From: Calycina herbarum
Taxonomy: Eukaryota; Ascomycota; Leotiomycetes; Helotiales; Pezizellaceae
Reading direction: 5' to 3'
Assembly: GCA_001414485.1 (NCBI GenBank)
Contig: LLEY01000153.1
Location: 84,518 to 148,517, forward strand
Length of the DNA: 64,000 nt
Below the pieces are notes generated by a model, which had not been told where the DNA came from, did not search any database, and was given only the letters and a program-made list of their open reading frames with translations. The translations under genes and the position numbers were made by a program. Below, piece after piece: positions 10,531-22,475 of this stretch (its first letter is position 1; the number at the start of each line of letters is the position of its first letter).

Positions 10531-12382
10531 ATGTCGTTTTTCCAACGTGAAGTCGATTTCCTCGCATCTTCCACCCCTTTCCGGCGTTATTCAATTACTG
10601 CCCTGCTTTTGGTAAGTTCTATATGGATATATTGGTATACTGTCCAGGCTATAAAATATCGCGTAGGTTTTCTCACAGTGAATTATGGTGCAATTGTGTT
10701 GCTAATTGATCATTGCAGAAGGATAGCGAGTTCGGGGAGCGCCGCGGATGCAAACCCTCGTCCGCCAAACTACTCTATAAATGGCCTCTTGCGCTAGACG
10801 TGATGAAAAGTGGCTTCCAAGCAAGACGAGAGAAAAAGCTCCTCGCATTTTTCACGAAACAATTGGATCAATTAAGACCGACTGCCGAAATCAAGATTCT
10901 AGGAGGCATTGGGTATATGACCCAGGATCCCGAAAATATCGAAGCAATTCTTTCTACACAATTTCAAGGTAAGATATCCGGATTGCAACTTCAATTTCAA
11001 GACTTTGCAAGCTTCAATCTAATCCAAAAATAATTTTAGAATTCCATCTGGGTCCTCGTAGTATGGCTATGAGAGCAATGATTGGAATAGGAATCTTTAC
11101 CCAAGATGGTGAAGGTTGGAAGCATTCCAGGGACGTCCTCAGAAAACAATTCATGCGAATGCAGTACCAGAACCTGGAAGGTTTTCGCGGGCATCTTGAG
11201 AATTTGGTTGAAAGAATGAATGCTTCTTCCGGGATTACGGATCTTCAACCGATGTTCTATCGATTGACTCTTGGGACAACCATAGCAATGATTTTGGGCC
11301 AACCTGTTGAGAGCTTCGAACACGAGATTGGAGACTTGTTCTCGAAGGCATTCGACCGAGCTTCCCTGGCTACTGGCATACGTGCTCGCCTTGGTGATAT
11401 GTATTTCATATACCGACCCCGCGGATTCTTCGAAGCTTGTCAAACGATCCAAAATTACACTTATCAGTTCGTTGCAGAGGCTTTGCAGAGAGAAGCGGAA
11501 ACCCCAGTCGAATCTGAGAAATCTTCCTTCATAGCAGAGCTCCAACAAGACAATCATGACTTGCAACTTGTTCGGGATCAAGTACTTAATATATTGATCG
11601 CTGGACGTGATACCACAGCTGCTACCTTGTCTTACGCATTGATAGTACACAAAATCTTTTATTCAATTGATACTAATAATTCATTTCTAGCCATCTTCTT
11701 CTAAGTAATCCACGGGTCTTGAGGTCCCTACGTCACGAAATAAATACTGTTGTCGGAAGTGAAAAAGAAATTACCAGAGCACATATCCAGCAGATGCCTT
11801 ACATGCACAATGTTCTTCAAGAGAGTAAGAAACCAAATGATCATTACCCCGCCCGTGCTAACAAGCAAATTTAGCACTTCGGCTATATCCCCCAGTTCCA
11901 ATCAACACCCGATTTTGTAAGAAGACGACTACCCTACCAGTTGGGGGTGGTCCTGATGGACGACCACCGCTTCTGGTCAGAGAAGGAATGCCGGTCGCAT
12001 ATTCAGTCTACCACATGCAAAGACGGAAGGACTTGTATGGCCCGGACCCTCTGGCCTTTCGGCCCGAGAGATGGGAAGGCTCTGAACTTGCTAGCATCGG
12101 TTGGGGATATCTTCCATTCAATGGTGGTCCTCGAGTTTGCTTAGGCAGTAAGTTAAAAATCATAGTCTTTCTCTGATCATTTTTGCTGGATTGATTGCTG
12201 ACTGCGATATACTAGAGGACTTTGGACTTATGCTTGCTTCCTGTGGCATTGTGCGTGTACTCCAGGAATTTCCTAGGATAAAGATTGCCCCGGGAGAGAG
12301 ATTGGAAGAACCTGGAACGGAACGTCAGCATCTCACTCTTACTTTGTCTAATGCCGAAGGTTGTAAAGTTATTCTTCGTTGA
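10531..12382 (+). CDS. cytochrome P450, CYP52-like
   Basis: Six exons: 10531-10662, 10719-10968, 11040-11640, 11691-11824, 11875-12147, 12216-12382; 518 residues, the usual length. An N-terminal membrane anchor (about residues 20-45) is followed by I-helix AGRDTT (315-320), ExxR ETLR (372-375), FRPERW (434-439) and heme loop FNGGPRVCLG with Cys461. The GGG-PDG-P segment before the FRPERW motif is typical of CYP52-like (fatty acid/alkane or tailoring) hydroxylases. Heme monooxygenase of the ER using P450 reductase. Oddity: the intron 11641-11690 has an ACTAAT branch point and TAG acceptor but begins GATAGT instead of GT; only this boundary keeps the frame (LSYA-FHLLLSNPRV). The gene may be inactive. 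Confidence 0.85.
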
Positions 12383-12799
12383 ACTACGAATATCATTTCA
12401 TTCGACTTGTCTCAAAAGCCTTGCTTTAGCTATCATGAGTATCGCATTGCGAAGAGAAAAATGTACCCATTTCCAAGAAATAATCTTCCAGGGCTGTATT
12501 GATTCTCGACACATTTAGTTGTCAATTTTGGATCTCCTAATAAATTTAACACGTTTCTATCATATTTCACTGAGAGATCGTTTTGGAACTTTTGGGTGTT
12601 TATGACAACTGAAATTCAAATTCATTTTAATTTCAAGGCTTGGATCGTCTTATCATCATCCTATCAATGAGAAGGTCGTCTCATCATCAAAAATTGCAAT
12701 TATTAATCTCGTTGTGAATAATAGTACGCGGGTCGTACATTTCAGAAAGATTTACATTCCACATATGCAGAGTAAAGTAGACGAGATCGAGTTATAATA

Positions 12800-12985
12800 C
12801 TTAGCTCTCCCCGCGTACATTAGGTAGTTCGCACTTGCCTTGCTCTCGTTATTCTAACTTTTAGAGTAATTCAAAGTAAATGTCCTAAACACTTGGGACA
12901 ATTAAGAATACTAACTTAGGTTTTTTAGAACAACCAACTTCAATTGTCCCAACTTAATGGAATTAGAGTGCGACTTTTAACCATC
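12800..12985. repeat. small MITE, copy B (diverged)
   Basis: The CTCGTTATTCTAAC, AAACACTTGGGACAATT and CAACTTCAATTGTCCC segments line up with copies A, D and E in the same order and spacing. The inverted ends are not preserved. It lies about 420 bp downstream of the P450 stop. Confidence 0.55.
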
Positions 12986-14252
12986 ACGAGGACGGAAAAA
13001 ATTTCCCGTGTAGGGTCTGTCACGTTTGTCGCCACAGTGGCTGACCAATTACCATGCTTGATCTCCGAGGCGCTCACCGCATATGCCAGAAGCTAGAGAA
13101 ATTGTATAGCCACCTTTTATGAGCCAATAATCAATTCATCGTGCACCCCCTTAGATTCGAAGGACCAATACCAGCTTCATCACTCCCGTCCGCCTGAATC
13201 ACGATACCCCCTTTCGTCCACGAAACCCAAGGTTCTACTGGTCTCAATTACATGATGGCGCCATATCTCTGCCAATATCAAGGAGGATGTAACTTCCGTC
13301 GACTATACCATTCCTGGTACTGCAAAACACGTGAGTGAAGCAGGGCGGCATAGTGATAAGTAAACAATTCTAATACAAGCTAATATTATTAAAATAGACA
13401 CCTGCAATGCCTTTGGAATTTGTAAACAAGGTGTGGCGTTCGCTGGAGCCGAGAGATGCTATGCACGTGAGTCTTGTGCCTCTATGTTTTTCAGTCGTCA
13501 GACAAATGTATGGTTGAGGGTTGCCCTCATACAAGGAGTAATCACCGGTTTTGTGTTTGGCGTAAGTGGCTGCCAGAGTAGGAGGGGGGCAGTGGCTAAA
13601 ATTAATGCTCACATTGAGATAGACCAGGCTCAAGCTAGTGATGGTGATTGTTGTTGTGTTGTGATGTGATCCTACACCTCAGCTGGTGTGGATTTATTGC
13701 TTTAGCTGTTAGTGGGAACTGGGGAGCCGTTTTTGGGGCCACTGCATCTTTGATCGAGGCCACGGCTTAGAGATAATAAATGAATGGTGAGATTAGAGAC
13801 AAAGGAGATCTTTCTGCGATAGGAAGCAGCTGGATACGTTATGCTAGGTGCTGCCGAGAGAATTGTTTCAGGAGGAAAAAGTGCAAGTGGGTGAGGAGCG
13901 GGTGGCCGTGGAAACGATTCGCAAAATGTCTCTAACCGCGTGGCCGGCGGTATTTTCTGCAAAATACCGGGCGGTAGTGGATTCTGCTCGCACGAGATTA
14001 AGGTAGCTCTACATATACGGAAAAACAGGCCCATTTTGTACGCGGGCTCTACCACTTACCTAACATGTGAATAAGCTATTCTAGATTATTAAAACATTAA
14101 CTTCTATCTAATTTAAAGCTATGATTCGTACCTATAAGTCTAAAGCAAGACCTTTTATATCTCTAGAAGAACTTTTTCCAGAAGAGAAATACAAGAATAA
14201 TACACAAGGAGACTGGTATCGAAACAAAACTCGACTTCAAGCTTCCTCCCCC
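12986..14252. other. intergenic region with unsupported short ORFs
   Basis: Open frames of 78 aa (13433-13669, plus; ends with CCCVVM) and 117 aa (13702-14055, minus; Pro-rich) are present. Neither shows a recognisable domain, codon bias or splice context strong enough to call a gene. 14056-14130 is AT-rich. I see no RNA gene. Confidence 0.35.
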
Positions 14253-15191
14253 TTACTGAGACTTCTCCTTCTCCGCATCCACCTCTCTGAGAGCTTGCTC
14301 AACAGTCGTGAACATCAATTCCGGATATCTGTCATTACCAAGTGGATCCGGCTTTCCCATCCCAGAGACCATGTTCTCCAAATACTGCATCCCCTGCCAG
14401 ACCGGCATCAGCTTATCCTCAACCCCTCCAATAACCTTCTTCAAAATCGCGATAAACATTCTTAAAAACCCGACACTTCCAGTCCACATAGGCTTGTACT
14501 CTCTACCACGCATGCGAGTAACGAGAGCCGATAAATCATTCGCACTGAAAGAATCGCCTGCAATTCGGAGAATCTTGGGCGTAGGGTTTAGATCAGCGGC
14601 CACGGCAGCGGTAAATGCAGCAACATCCGGGACGGTAGTAGCGTCCAATTTTTGATCTGGACTACCGAAATACATGATTTTATGCCATTTATCGTTGATC
14701 AAGGGGATTTGACTACTGGTAACTAAGCTTATAAATACTCCGTTTAAAATACTAGTCCATTTAATTCTGGAAGTATCGAGTTTAGTATAGAACTCGTATC
14801 GCAAATCGAGATTTCGGTTTGATCCAGGAATAGTCTTTATAAAATCTACAGTAAAATTGGAAGGAATAAATCATTACACTCTCGTGGCGACTAAGGCGTT
14901 GAGAAGAGCTCCTTGAACTCTTAACATAACATCTCAGAGACCTTAGAGTACGGAGACAACGGTGGTGGCGCCACTGAGGGCTTCTGTGATAGCGGGAACG
15001 TTGGTCATTTCCACTTCTGTGATGGTTACACCTGCATCGCGGAGTTGTTGGGTTCGTGATGCCAAGGTGCCGGGACGAGCGAAGGCCTTGACCATGACAT
15101 TTCTTTTGCGGAGGTTAAGGGCGATGAGGGAGCCCAATTGGCCTGCTGCACCAGCTACGGCGACGAAACTTTGAGTGACGGGGGTTGCCAT
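14253..15191 (-). pseudogene. NmrA-like / isoflavone-reductase-type NAD(P)-binding pseudogene
   Basis: From ATG 15191 one frame runs to the stop at 14253: 313 codons, the normal length of this intronless family. The N-terminus has the Rossmann motif AGAAGQLGSLIA (GxxGxxG), then VMVKAFARPG and TTVVSVL. The C-terminal part (IPSNFTVDF, RGREYKPMWTGS, a late VEQALREV) is also intact. Between them are four in-frame stops: TAA 14943-14945, TGA 14934-14936, TAA 14874-14876, TGA 14871-14873. At least two (Q and R codons) fit C-to-T changes, and 14690-14960 is AT-shifted. A homologous tail lies at 17230-17479. Such proteins bind NAD(P)H as reductases or redox sensors; this copy cannot make a full product. 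Confidence 0.85.
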
Positions 15192-15821
15192 TCTGAAGTG
15201 GTAGAGAAGGAAGGATGAGCTGTGGAATGGTGATCTTGGGTTTCTGCGCAATGACGAGTTTATATCAATCATGGCCGCTTAGAAATCCTCACGTCTGATT
15301 ACGGAGATCACTCCTTTTCCATCCCTGGGATTGATCATCAGAATTTGTTCACGTTCTTTTCACTGTCTCGATTCTTTTGATGATGCGACCGCCGTTGAGA
15401 AGCTACCGGAGACTTTGGCCAATACGTTGCAAATTGGATTTAGGACTGATAATTAGAGGTTATGGCCGGATTAGCCTAACACGAGAAATTCAGAAGCTGT
15501 TCTCCAAACTCTTTACACGCAAGTGTTGCTTGATAGAAATGGTGGCACCCAATCACGAAGTCAAAGTCTTATACCCCCCAGCATGACTTGGATTATAGGC
15601 TAATCTTTACCCCGGATTTCATGCATACTCTTCTCATCACTTCTTATTTTAACACAACTCATCAAGCAAGACAGCATCTCAGAAGTATCATGTTGTTTGA
15701 CATTCATTGTCATTCTTTCAAGAGTTCTCAAGCTATTCAATGATAAATTTCCAAACTTCCCATCCTATTCAAACATCGCAAGCTCCGATCAGCTAACCCA
15801 CAGCTAGCATGAGTAGAGAAA
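15192..15821. other. intergenic region between NmrA pseudogene and SDR gene
   Basis: It holds the old 5' region of the NmrA pseudogene and the 3' side of the SDR gene. A plus-strand stretch at 15390-15500 reads VEKLPETLANTLQIGFRTDN before a stop, then continues in the same frame after further stops; it could be a scrap of another gene, but I do not recognise it. Confidence 0.3.
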
Positions 15822-16729
15822 CTACCACTTCTCAACCCAAGGTCGAATGTCAATTTCTTGAGTAAACCCAGATCTCGGCTGAGTATGAAGATGCCAGTAC
15901 GTCTCAGCGATCTCAAAAATTGTCAGCACAATCAACTCAAACAGCGGGAAGATGGGAAACGTACACTCGCCGGGCTGATCTTAGCCTCTGGTCCAGCATC
16001 CTTGTGATAATCCTTAGTCCTCGGAAGATCAATAACCCCATCGATAATGACATTTGCAACATGAACACCCTTCGGCCCAAATTCTCTCGCAAGACTCTGA
16101 GCCAAAGCCCTAGCTGCAAATTTCCCAGATGCGAAACCGGAGAACTTGGCGGAACCTCGCACGGATGCTGTTGCGCCGGTGAATAGTAGTGTTGGTGGGT
16201 ATTTGTAATCTTGTTGCGTGGTTTTGAGGAGTCTAGGTAGGACGGCTTGGGCGAAAAGAAAGCCTCCTTTGCTGGAATTTATGTTAGCGTTTCACAGGGA
16301 ATGATGGGAGATGGGGACTTACCCTTCTACGTTGAATGGACCCACGAATTCGGCTTCGGTTAGTTCTAAGAAGGGTTTTACAGCAGGCCTTCCACTGGCG
16401 TTGAAGATAGCTGCCTGTTTATTTGATTAGTGATCGAGATGATGTGCATTTATAATGACCGAGAATGTACTCACAGCAATGGAAGAGTCCTTTCCGAACT
16501 TCTCGTCGATTGTCTGAAAGGCATTCTTGACACTGTCTGCGTTGGAAAGATCTGTTGGGACCCCGAATGCTGAGCCTCCTTTGTTGTTAATCTCAGTAAC
16601 GAGAGAATTATAACTCTCAGGAGTCCGAGCAAGAACGACGACAGGATAAGCTTCGGAGAATTTTCGTGCAACAGATGCACCCGTTCCTGGCCCTACTCCA
16701 GCGACCACTGCGTAGATTTTTGATGCCAT
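15822..16729 (-). CDS. short-chain dehydrogenase/reductase, 247 aa
   Basis: Four exons: 16475-16729, 16323-16414, 15965-16271, 15822-15911, with introns of 60, 51 and 53 nt; phases close exactly. Classical SDR features: cofactor loop GVGPGTGASVA (11-21), NAS in place of NAG after exon 1, FTGATAS with Ser152, and FASGK at 162-166 where most SDRs have YxxxK. The C-terminus DIRPWVEKW is typical of one bacterial/fungal SDR subgroup in which Phe replaces the catalytic Tyr, so the enzyme may be an atypical reductase or non-catalytic. It sits between two NmrA-type relics in a neighbourhood of oxidoreductases. A TATA box lies 86 bp upstream. Confidence 0.9.
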
Positions 16730-16814
16730 TTTTGTGTTTGGATTTAGGAAAGCTGTGGTTTGAAAATGGGTTGTTGAAGTTGCTTTGAAATGCAGTGATG
16801 ATGCAAGAGCGGAG

Positions 16815-16822
16815 TATATATA
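16815..16822 (-). promoter_or_regulatory. TATA box of the SDR gene
   Basis: TATATATA stands about 86 bp upstream of the SDR ATG on the minus strand, within the usual fungal range. Confidence 0.5.
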
Positions 16823-17229
16823 TCAACCCCTCAGCTGAATAATCAATGATGTTGACGTGCTCGAGGTATGGGTAGATTTGAAAGGGGTGTCTTTAGTCTT
16901 TAGTCAGACATAGTGCGATTACTTACAACTGTCTTCGAACTTCTTGTGCCCAGTTCTTTGCAATACACTTCTTCCTTCCACATCTATTCGACCGCCGGGG
17001 CGGCTCTTGAACCTACTGAGGGAGGGTTCCAGTGGTTCGGCCCGACGAAATATCAGCGGGCCGCCCCGCTTTCGAAATCCCCAACAACTAGATTACCAGA
17101 TCAAATCTCACACTTATCCAACACAGGGCTGTGTGCTGCTGAAAATTAGCTTCACTTTTGCTCATACAAAATAACAACATCTTCACTACACTCCAGTACT
17201 TTCTTCGAACCAAACTCTACAGCTCAACA

Positions 17230-17479
17230 ATAATCGCTCGGTTGCACTCTCACCCAGAAGGCACTTCGAAGCGCCACATGAGGTGTACAATGGATTCCTC
17301 ACCGACTCAGGTCTCCCTGAGTTCGGAGCACAAGAATTATTAGAGAGTATGAGATACTCAATGAAGGCGGGTATTATGGTGATGAGGGCTTGGGGTGGAC
17401 TCACACCTTGTTAGATGAGAAACTCACCACATGGGAGGATTTCATCAAAGCTGATAAGACCTTCACTGAGCTGAACTAA
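17230..17479 (+). pseudogene. C-terminal relic of an NmrA-like gene
   Basis: Plus-strand reading gives EVYNGFLTDSGLPEFGAQEL, then after a single-base frame loss near 17370 GYYGDEGLGWTHTLLDE and LTTWEDFIK, ending at TAA 17477-17479. This is the pattern of the last 70-80 residues of NmrA/HSCARG-type proteins (PEFVAQ..., GYYG, LTTWEDF). No Rossmann part is present upstream; 16930-17230 holds nothing recognisable. It is separate from the NmrA pseudogene at 14253 and on the opposite strand. Confidence 0.6.
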
Positions 17480-17543
17480 ATTATTGGGAATCTTTGTATA
17501 TATTGAAAAGCTTGGATGATGAATCCTTCGATATGTAGAGTTG

Positions 17544-19589
17544 TTATGAGGAATATGTTACGCTGAATGTTTGGAAATATGTGGTCTCGCTTGTGATCTG
17601 GATACTTCCTGTTCCATCGATCGTGACGTACTTCCCATTCTCCTTTTTGAGTGAGTATCCCTTGCCAGCGGCAAAATCGACTGTGTAGGTTTCGGCTCTA
17701 CTGGAGCTGTCAATTAGACCGGTGTGACTGCCAATGTATCGGCCATCAACTGCACTACTGATTGTGAAGGTATTGACACCATCCGCAAGACTGTGAACCA
17801 CCCAACGTTGAGAAATGCTCTCGTGGTTCGAGGTGCTTTTTGAGGCAGTGAAATCTCTGGATGGCTTGCCAGTATTGGTAACAGCATAACCACCAAGTTC
17901 GAAAACAAGATATCTCCCTTCAGTCAAAGCACCCCTCATTGGTTTGAATCCTTGCTCAGAGAGAGTATTGACATCGCTCGGTTTGAACTGCGATCCATAA
18001 GGAGGCGGTGGTTGAATGACACTGTAAAGACTTTCACAATGCGAACTTCCATCATAAACACCCTCCGAATTCGTATGAGGAGCCGGTGCATTTGGTATGC
18101 TGGGAAGTGAAAAGTCGGGATTGGCGAAATCAAAGGCATTGACAAGGGAAGACATATGTTCGCGTCGCCACGGTACCATTTCATCCGTCTTGACATTCTT
18201 CCCTTTTGCTGCTAGCCATTCCTCGATGAAGAGGATTTGAGAATTGTGATCCGCGTGTTCTGTGAAGACGGAACCGCCTCGTGTCCAGGGACTGATGATG
18301 TAAAATGGGATGCGGACGCCAGGACCACTATGTGTGTATCCCACCTTTTTGTAGGGATCTTCGAGCCATTCGCCTGGTGTTCCAGAAGGAGAGTGGTATG
18401 GTGTTACTAGCCTTTAGTCAGTATTTTTCAATAGTGGGTGATGGAGTACTCACCATGGTCACCCCATCCTCCGGACTCATCATAAGAAATTATGAGTGCT
18501 GTTTTTGAATATGCAGCTCCCTTCGTAATAGCATCAAGAACCTTTTTCTGCAACCAAGCGCCATCTCTCGGAGAATAAGGAGGATGCTCAGACAGCTCAG
18601 CAGGACCAATGATATACGAAATAGCGGGAAGACTTCCATTCGCAGCTTGTGCATAAAAGTCATTGAGAGTATTCCCAACCATTCCCTTATTATTCAAAGC
18701 ACTTCCCTTCAAGGAGTTCTGAAATTGAGAAAACCAAGCAAGCGGATTGTCGTCGAAGTTGTCCGTGTCTTGAAAAACAGACCACGAGACACCGGCATCC
18801 TCATAAAACTCGGCTGCGGTTTTCCAGCAAATAGGATAGCAGTTAAAACCGCCAGCTTCACAGCCCGGAGTCTCATTGTTATCAATATAAGGGTATCCAC
18901 CTTCGTCCTTGGTCTGAGGAGAGCCTGGGACATTGACTGAGCCCGAGACCCATGTGACACGGTTGGGGTTGGTTGATGCAACTACAGACTCCTATCGGGA
19001 ATGTGAGTTTTTTGAAAAGCATTGGATGTAAGCAAGATGCCAAAAAGACATCGTGAACTTACCTGGTACATATCACCAACAGTCCATCCATCAGCAATAG
19101 AAAACTGAACAGGAATATCACCCCTCTGGTAGTGTCCCCAACTTGACGCCGTATTATTAGTGACCCAGTGATTGTTCAGTCCACCATTAATTGCAGCATG
19201 GTTTTCTTGCCAGCCATTACTACCTGCGACCATACACTGCGTAGCTTCCAGGAATGTGCCACCAAGATAATTGAGGTACCACGGGAGAAGATATGAAGTA
19301 TTAGAAACCACGGCTGGATTGACTTCTTGTTGCCAAACTGGTTTTCCACCATTGACTTGAACGTTGGGATCGGAGAATCCTCGTACTCCGGCCATGGTTC
19401 CAAAGTAATGATCAAAGGCTCGATTCTCTGGAATTATTTAGAAATGTTCGCTAGGGGAACAGGAGCGGGAATTTTACCTTGCATGAAGAGTACCACATGC
19501 TCGATATCAGCTATCGACCCAGCTAAAGCCGAGTCGAGCAGCGGAAACATGACTGCAACAGCAGAGACAATTCTGGAAACGACTGCCAT
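17544..19589 (-). CDS. secreted phospholipase C / phosphoesterase family protein
   Basis: Four exons: 19478-19589, 19063-19427, 18454-18991, 17544-18406; introns of 50, 71 and 47 nt; 625 residues. The start chosen gives a signal peptide MAVVSRIVSAVAVMFPLLDS (cleavage near 23). The catalytic N-terminal motif IEHVVLFMQENRAFDHYFG (about 29-47) is that of bacterial-type non-specific/phosphocholine-specific phospholipase C. TALIISYDESGGWGDHV and the following GPGVRIPFYIISPW are the later metal/active-site motifs. The C-terminal third (about residue 430 on) matches the domain that follows the catalytic part in this family. Likely an extracellular enzyme for phosphate release or lipid attack. A longer upstream Met (19640) lacks a better signal sequence. 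Confidence 0.9.
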
Positions 19590-19648
19590 TTCGAATGAAA
19601 TGTCAGTAGCAATGCTGATACGATGGTGAGAGCACAGCACCTATGGAA

Positions 19649-19657
19649 ATATATATC
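19649..19657 (-). promoter_or_regulatory. TATA box of the phospholipase C gene
   Basis: An ATATATAT core on the minus strand lies about 60 bp upstream of the chosen ATG and supports that start. Confidence 0.4.
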
Positions 19658-20363
19658 AAAGGATGCCGGGTGTTCCAACAGAAGGGGCTGTCGTCGTGCA
19701 TAGGTGGGACGACAAGCACCCTTGTCTATCAGAGTGAAGCTTTTCCCTCCGCTCAAGGTACGGGTCAGAAAACGTGTAGTTCAATATGCTGAAATGATCT
19801 GCGAACACAGCAGCATCTATCCCATCTGTTCCGGGAAGAGCTCCGGGAGGTCATAAAGTGGGATGATTTATGAGGGAACATAAAGATGGAGTGCCCAAAT
19901 CAGCACATTTTGTCGTAGCGGGCATCTCAAGGGCAGTGGTAGGATTTTGGATTTTGAATATAAAAATCTGGAGACGAAGTATCCAATAGCGTCTGCAGAT
20001 GATTGCCCGTGGAACGCGATCCAGGTACTGTACCAACCCCGCAACATAGAGTAGGAGACGCAGCGATGCAGGTCAGCAGCAACAGCAGCGCCACGGTTGG
20101 TTGGGAACTTCTTCCGCCTTCCTATTTACGTTAATGGGGTTACACGTGCGTGGTTGTTGGCTCACAGCCACCATGTCGCAAAGTGGGCTCATCCCGAATT
20201 GAAGCAGGAACATCTCCCAGGCCACGAACCCTTCATAGTTGAACCTCTCGAGACTTGAGATGCCCTCAAGCATTCCGAACCAAAGATAGAGTTGTTGATG
20301 TCGTTGAGGTCGTGGATGGAGGCGATGAGACGATGAGTCCGTGAGTAGAAGGATGAGCTTGAA

Positions 20364-22475
20364 ATGAAGCAGGCGCCGGGAAAGACAGGGATCATGAAAA
20401 ATGAATGGCAGGCACGACGGAGTCAAGTTGAAATCGCGTTCAACACAGGAGAAGTCGACTCCGGCCCGTCCGCGAATCTCCTCTCAGATGTCGAATCGCA
20501 AGAACCAAAAGAGTACGAGGGCGTCGCGTCACACGATCGGAGCGCCAAACTTCGGACAATTGGTCTTATCTTTGCCATCTTATTCCTCCTCTTTTTGAGC
20601 ATCTCTTCGATCAAAAGGCTTTCCTATACAAGAGCTATTTACTCCAATTCAAATCATGGGACTTGGGGATTTGACGACATCGAAAACGAGTCCCAAGAGC
20701 GAACCCTAGGAATCAAGCTACACCCTCAAAATCACGAAAATCGTCCCTCGAAAACGATAACCCACGGCTGGACCATTACCTCAGGCTATCGTTCTCCAGA
20801 TGGCGTCAAGAAAAAGGTATATCTTGTAAATGGAGAATTTCCGGGCCCAACGATCGAATGCCGTTCCGGAGATCGAGTGATCATTCATGTCAAGAACGAG
20901 TTGGAATCAGAAGGAATCTCGATCCACTGGCACGGTTTACACATGCGCAATGCCAATGCTATGGATGGTGCTGTGGGAATAACCCAGTGTCCACTTCCCA
21001 AGGGAAGGGGTTTTACCTACGATTTTGAGGTTGATGAATATCAATCGGGGACATTTTGGTGGCATGCTCATTCTGAGATCCAGAGGGGTGACGGTATGTA
21101 TGGGGGTTTGGTTGTGCACAAGCCTTTGGAGCAGAAAACCGAGGTAGAAAAGCTAGATTATGACCAAGATGTGCTTTTATTAATTGGAGATTGGTATCAT
21201 CGGAGCTCAGAAGAGGTTCTTGAGTGGTACATGAGTACGCGTGGATTTGGGAATGAGGTAAGTTCCGGTATAGTCTTCCTATTTCACCAGCCACTTACAC
21301 ATTATAGCCTGTACCAGATTCATTGTTGATAAACGGAGCGGGCCGTTTCCAGTGCGCAATGGCGGTTCCGGCACGGCCAGTTGAGTGTGAGGATATCGAG
21401 CCTAAAAATATGATGAGTATTCTTGGGGTATATTCCACCACTCGTTTGCGTACTGTTAATACCGGGTAAGATTACTTACCATACATTTCAATATAATCCG
21501 CTAACAATACTTAGCTCACTTGCTGGGTTCTCCCTTGGGATCTCATCTGGAAGATTGACTCCTTCAACAATAGATGGAGATTTCAAAATTGACGGGCATC
21601 CGAGTAGCTCGGTCGGAATAATCTATCCTGGGCAAAGAACAGATTTGTTATTCAAGCCCGAGTCTTCTACGGCCCAGATCATCATCAACCTGGATCCTGA
21701 GTATGTCTCATTGCGATTTACTTCCTGCCCTGAAACTTACATCAGCTTTAGGAATTTTAAGTTCCCCAACTTCGCGCTCCGTCCCAACCAAACATTCCCT
21801 TTTCTTTCAAGTAATAATCCTGATAACTCTTCCACAACCATCGACGCCTCGTCGTTCTTCGACCTCTCCTCGGCAATCGGTCTCCCACCCACCAACCCAA
21901 TCCCCCAAGAAGTAAACCAAACTATCCTCCTCTACACCAAAACCGAAAAACTCTCAATAAACGCCAACAAACCTCTCGGATTCATAAACCGTACCTCATG
22001 GTCCCCTCAAAACCAACCCCTAATATCCCTCCCCCGCTCTAAATGGGATTCCCACCAATTCATCCCCCATATCCCCCTCCCTACCCCAAATTCAGTTCAA
22101 TGGGTCGATATAATCCTCAATAATCTAGATGATGGTTCTCATCCTTTTCATCTTCACGGCCATCATTTTTACGTGCTGGCTTCGAGTCGTACTGATCATG
22201 GTTGGGGAAGCTACTCCCCATACGCGAATTCCGGTCCCTCTTCTCTTAAACCAGAAGTCAATTTAAAGAATCCGGTCAGGAGGGATACAGTTATGGTTCC
22301 TAGTCATGGATACGTGATTCTGAGGGTTGAGTTTCGGGATGAAGGAATTTGGATGTTTCATTGTCATGTTTTATGGCATGGTGCTAGTGGAATGGCGATG
22401 GGGTACCAGGTTGGCGGGGTGGTGGGACATGAGGGGGTTGATTTGGGGGCTGGGGAACTTTGTGAGGATTCTTGA
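20364..22475 (+). CDS. membrane-anchored multicopper oxidase (laccase-like)
   Basis: Three exons: 20364-21257, 21308-21465, 21515-22475; introns 50 and 49 nt; 670 residues. A 65-residue cytosolic N-tail is followed by one membrane segment (about 66-83, IGLIFAILFLLFLSI), so this is a type II membrane protein, not a secreted laccase. All copper ligand motifs are present: HWHG (188-191), WWHAH (232-236), HPFHLHGH (560-567) and FHCHVLWHGASGM (632-644). Three cupredoxin domains are expected. Substrates could be phenols, metals or metabolite intermediates; Fet3-type iron oxidases instead carry a C-terminal anchor. Divergent promoter region (19660-20363) with the phospholipase C gene. Confidence 0.92.

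Noticed and set aside
14308..14655. 115-aa plus-strand frame
   Set aside because: Antisense shadow of the NmrA pseudogene; no independent signal.
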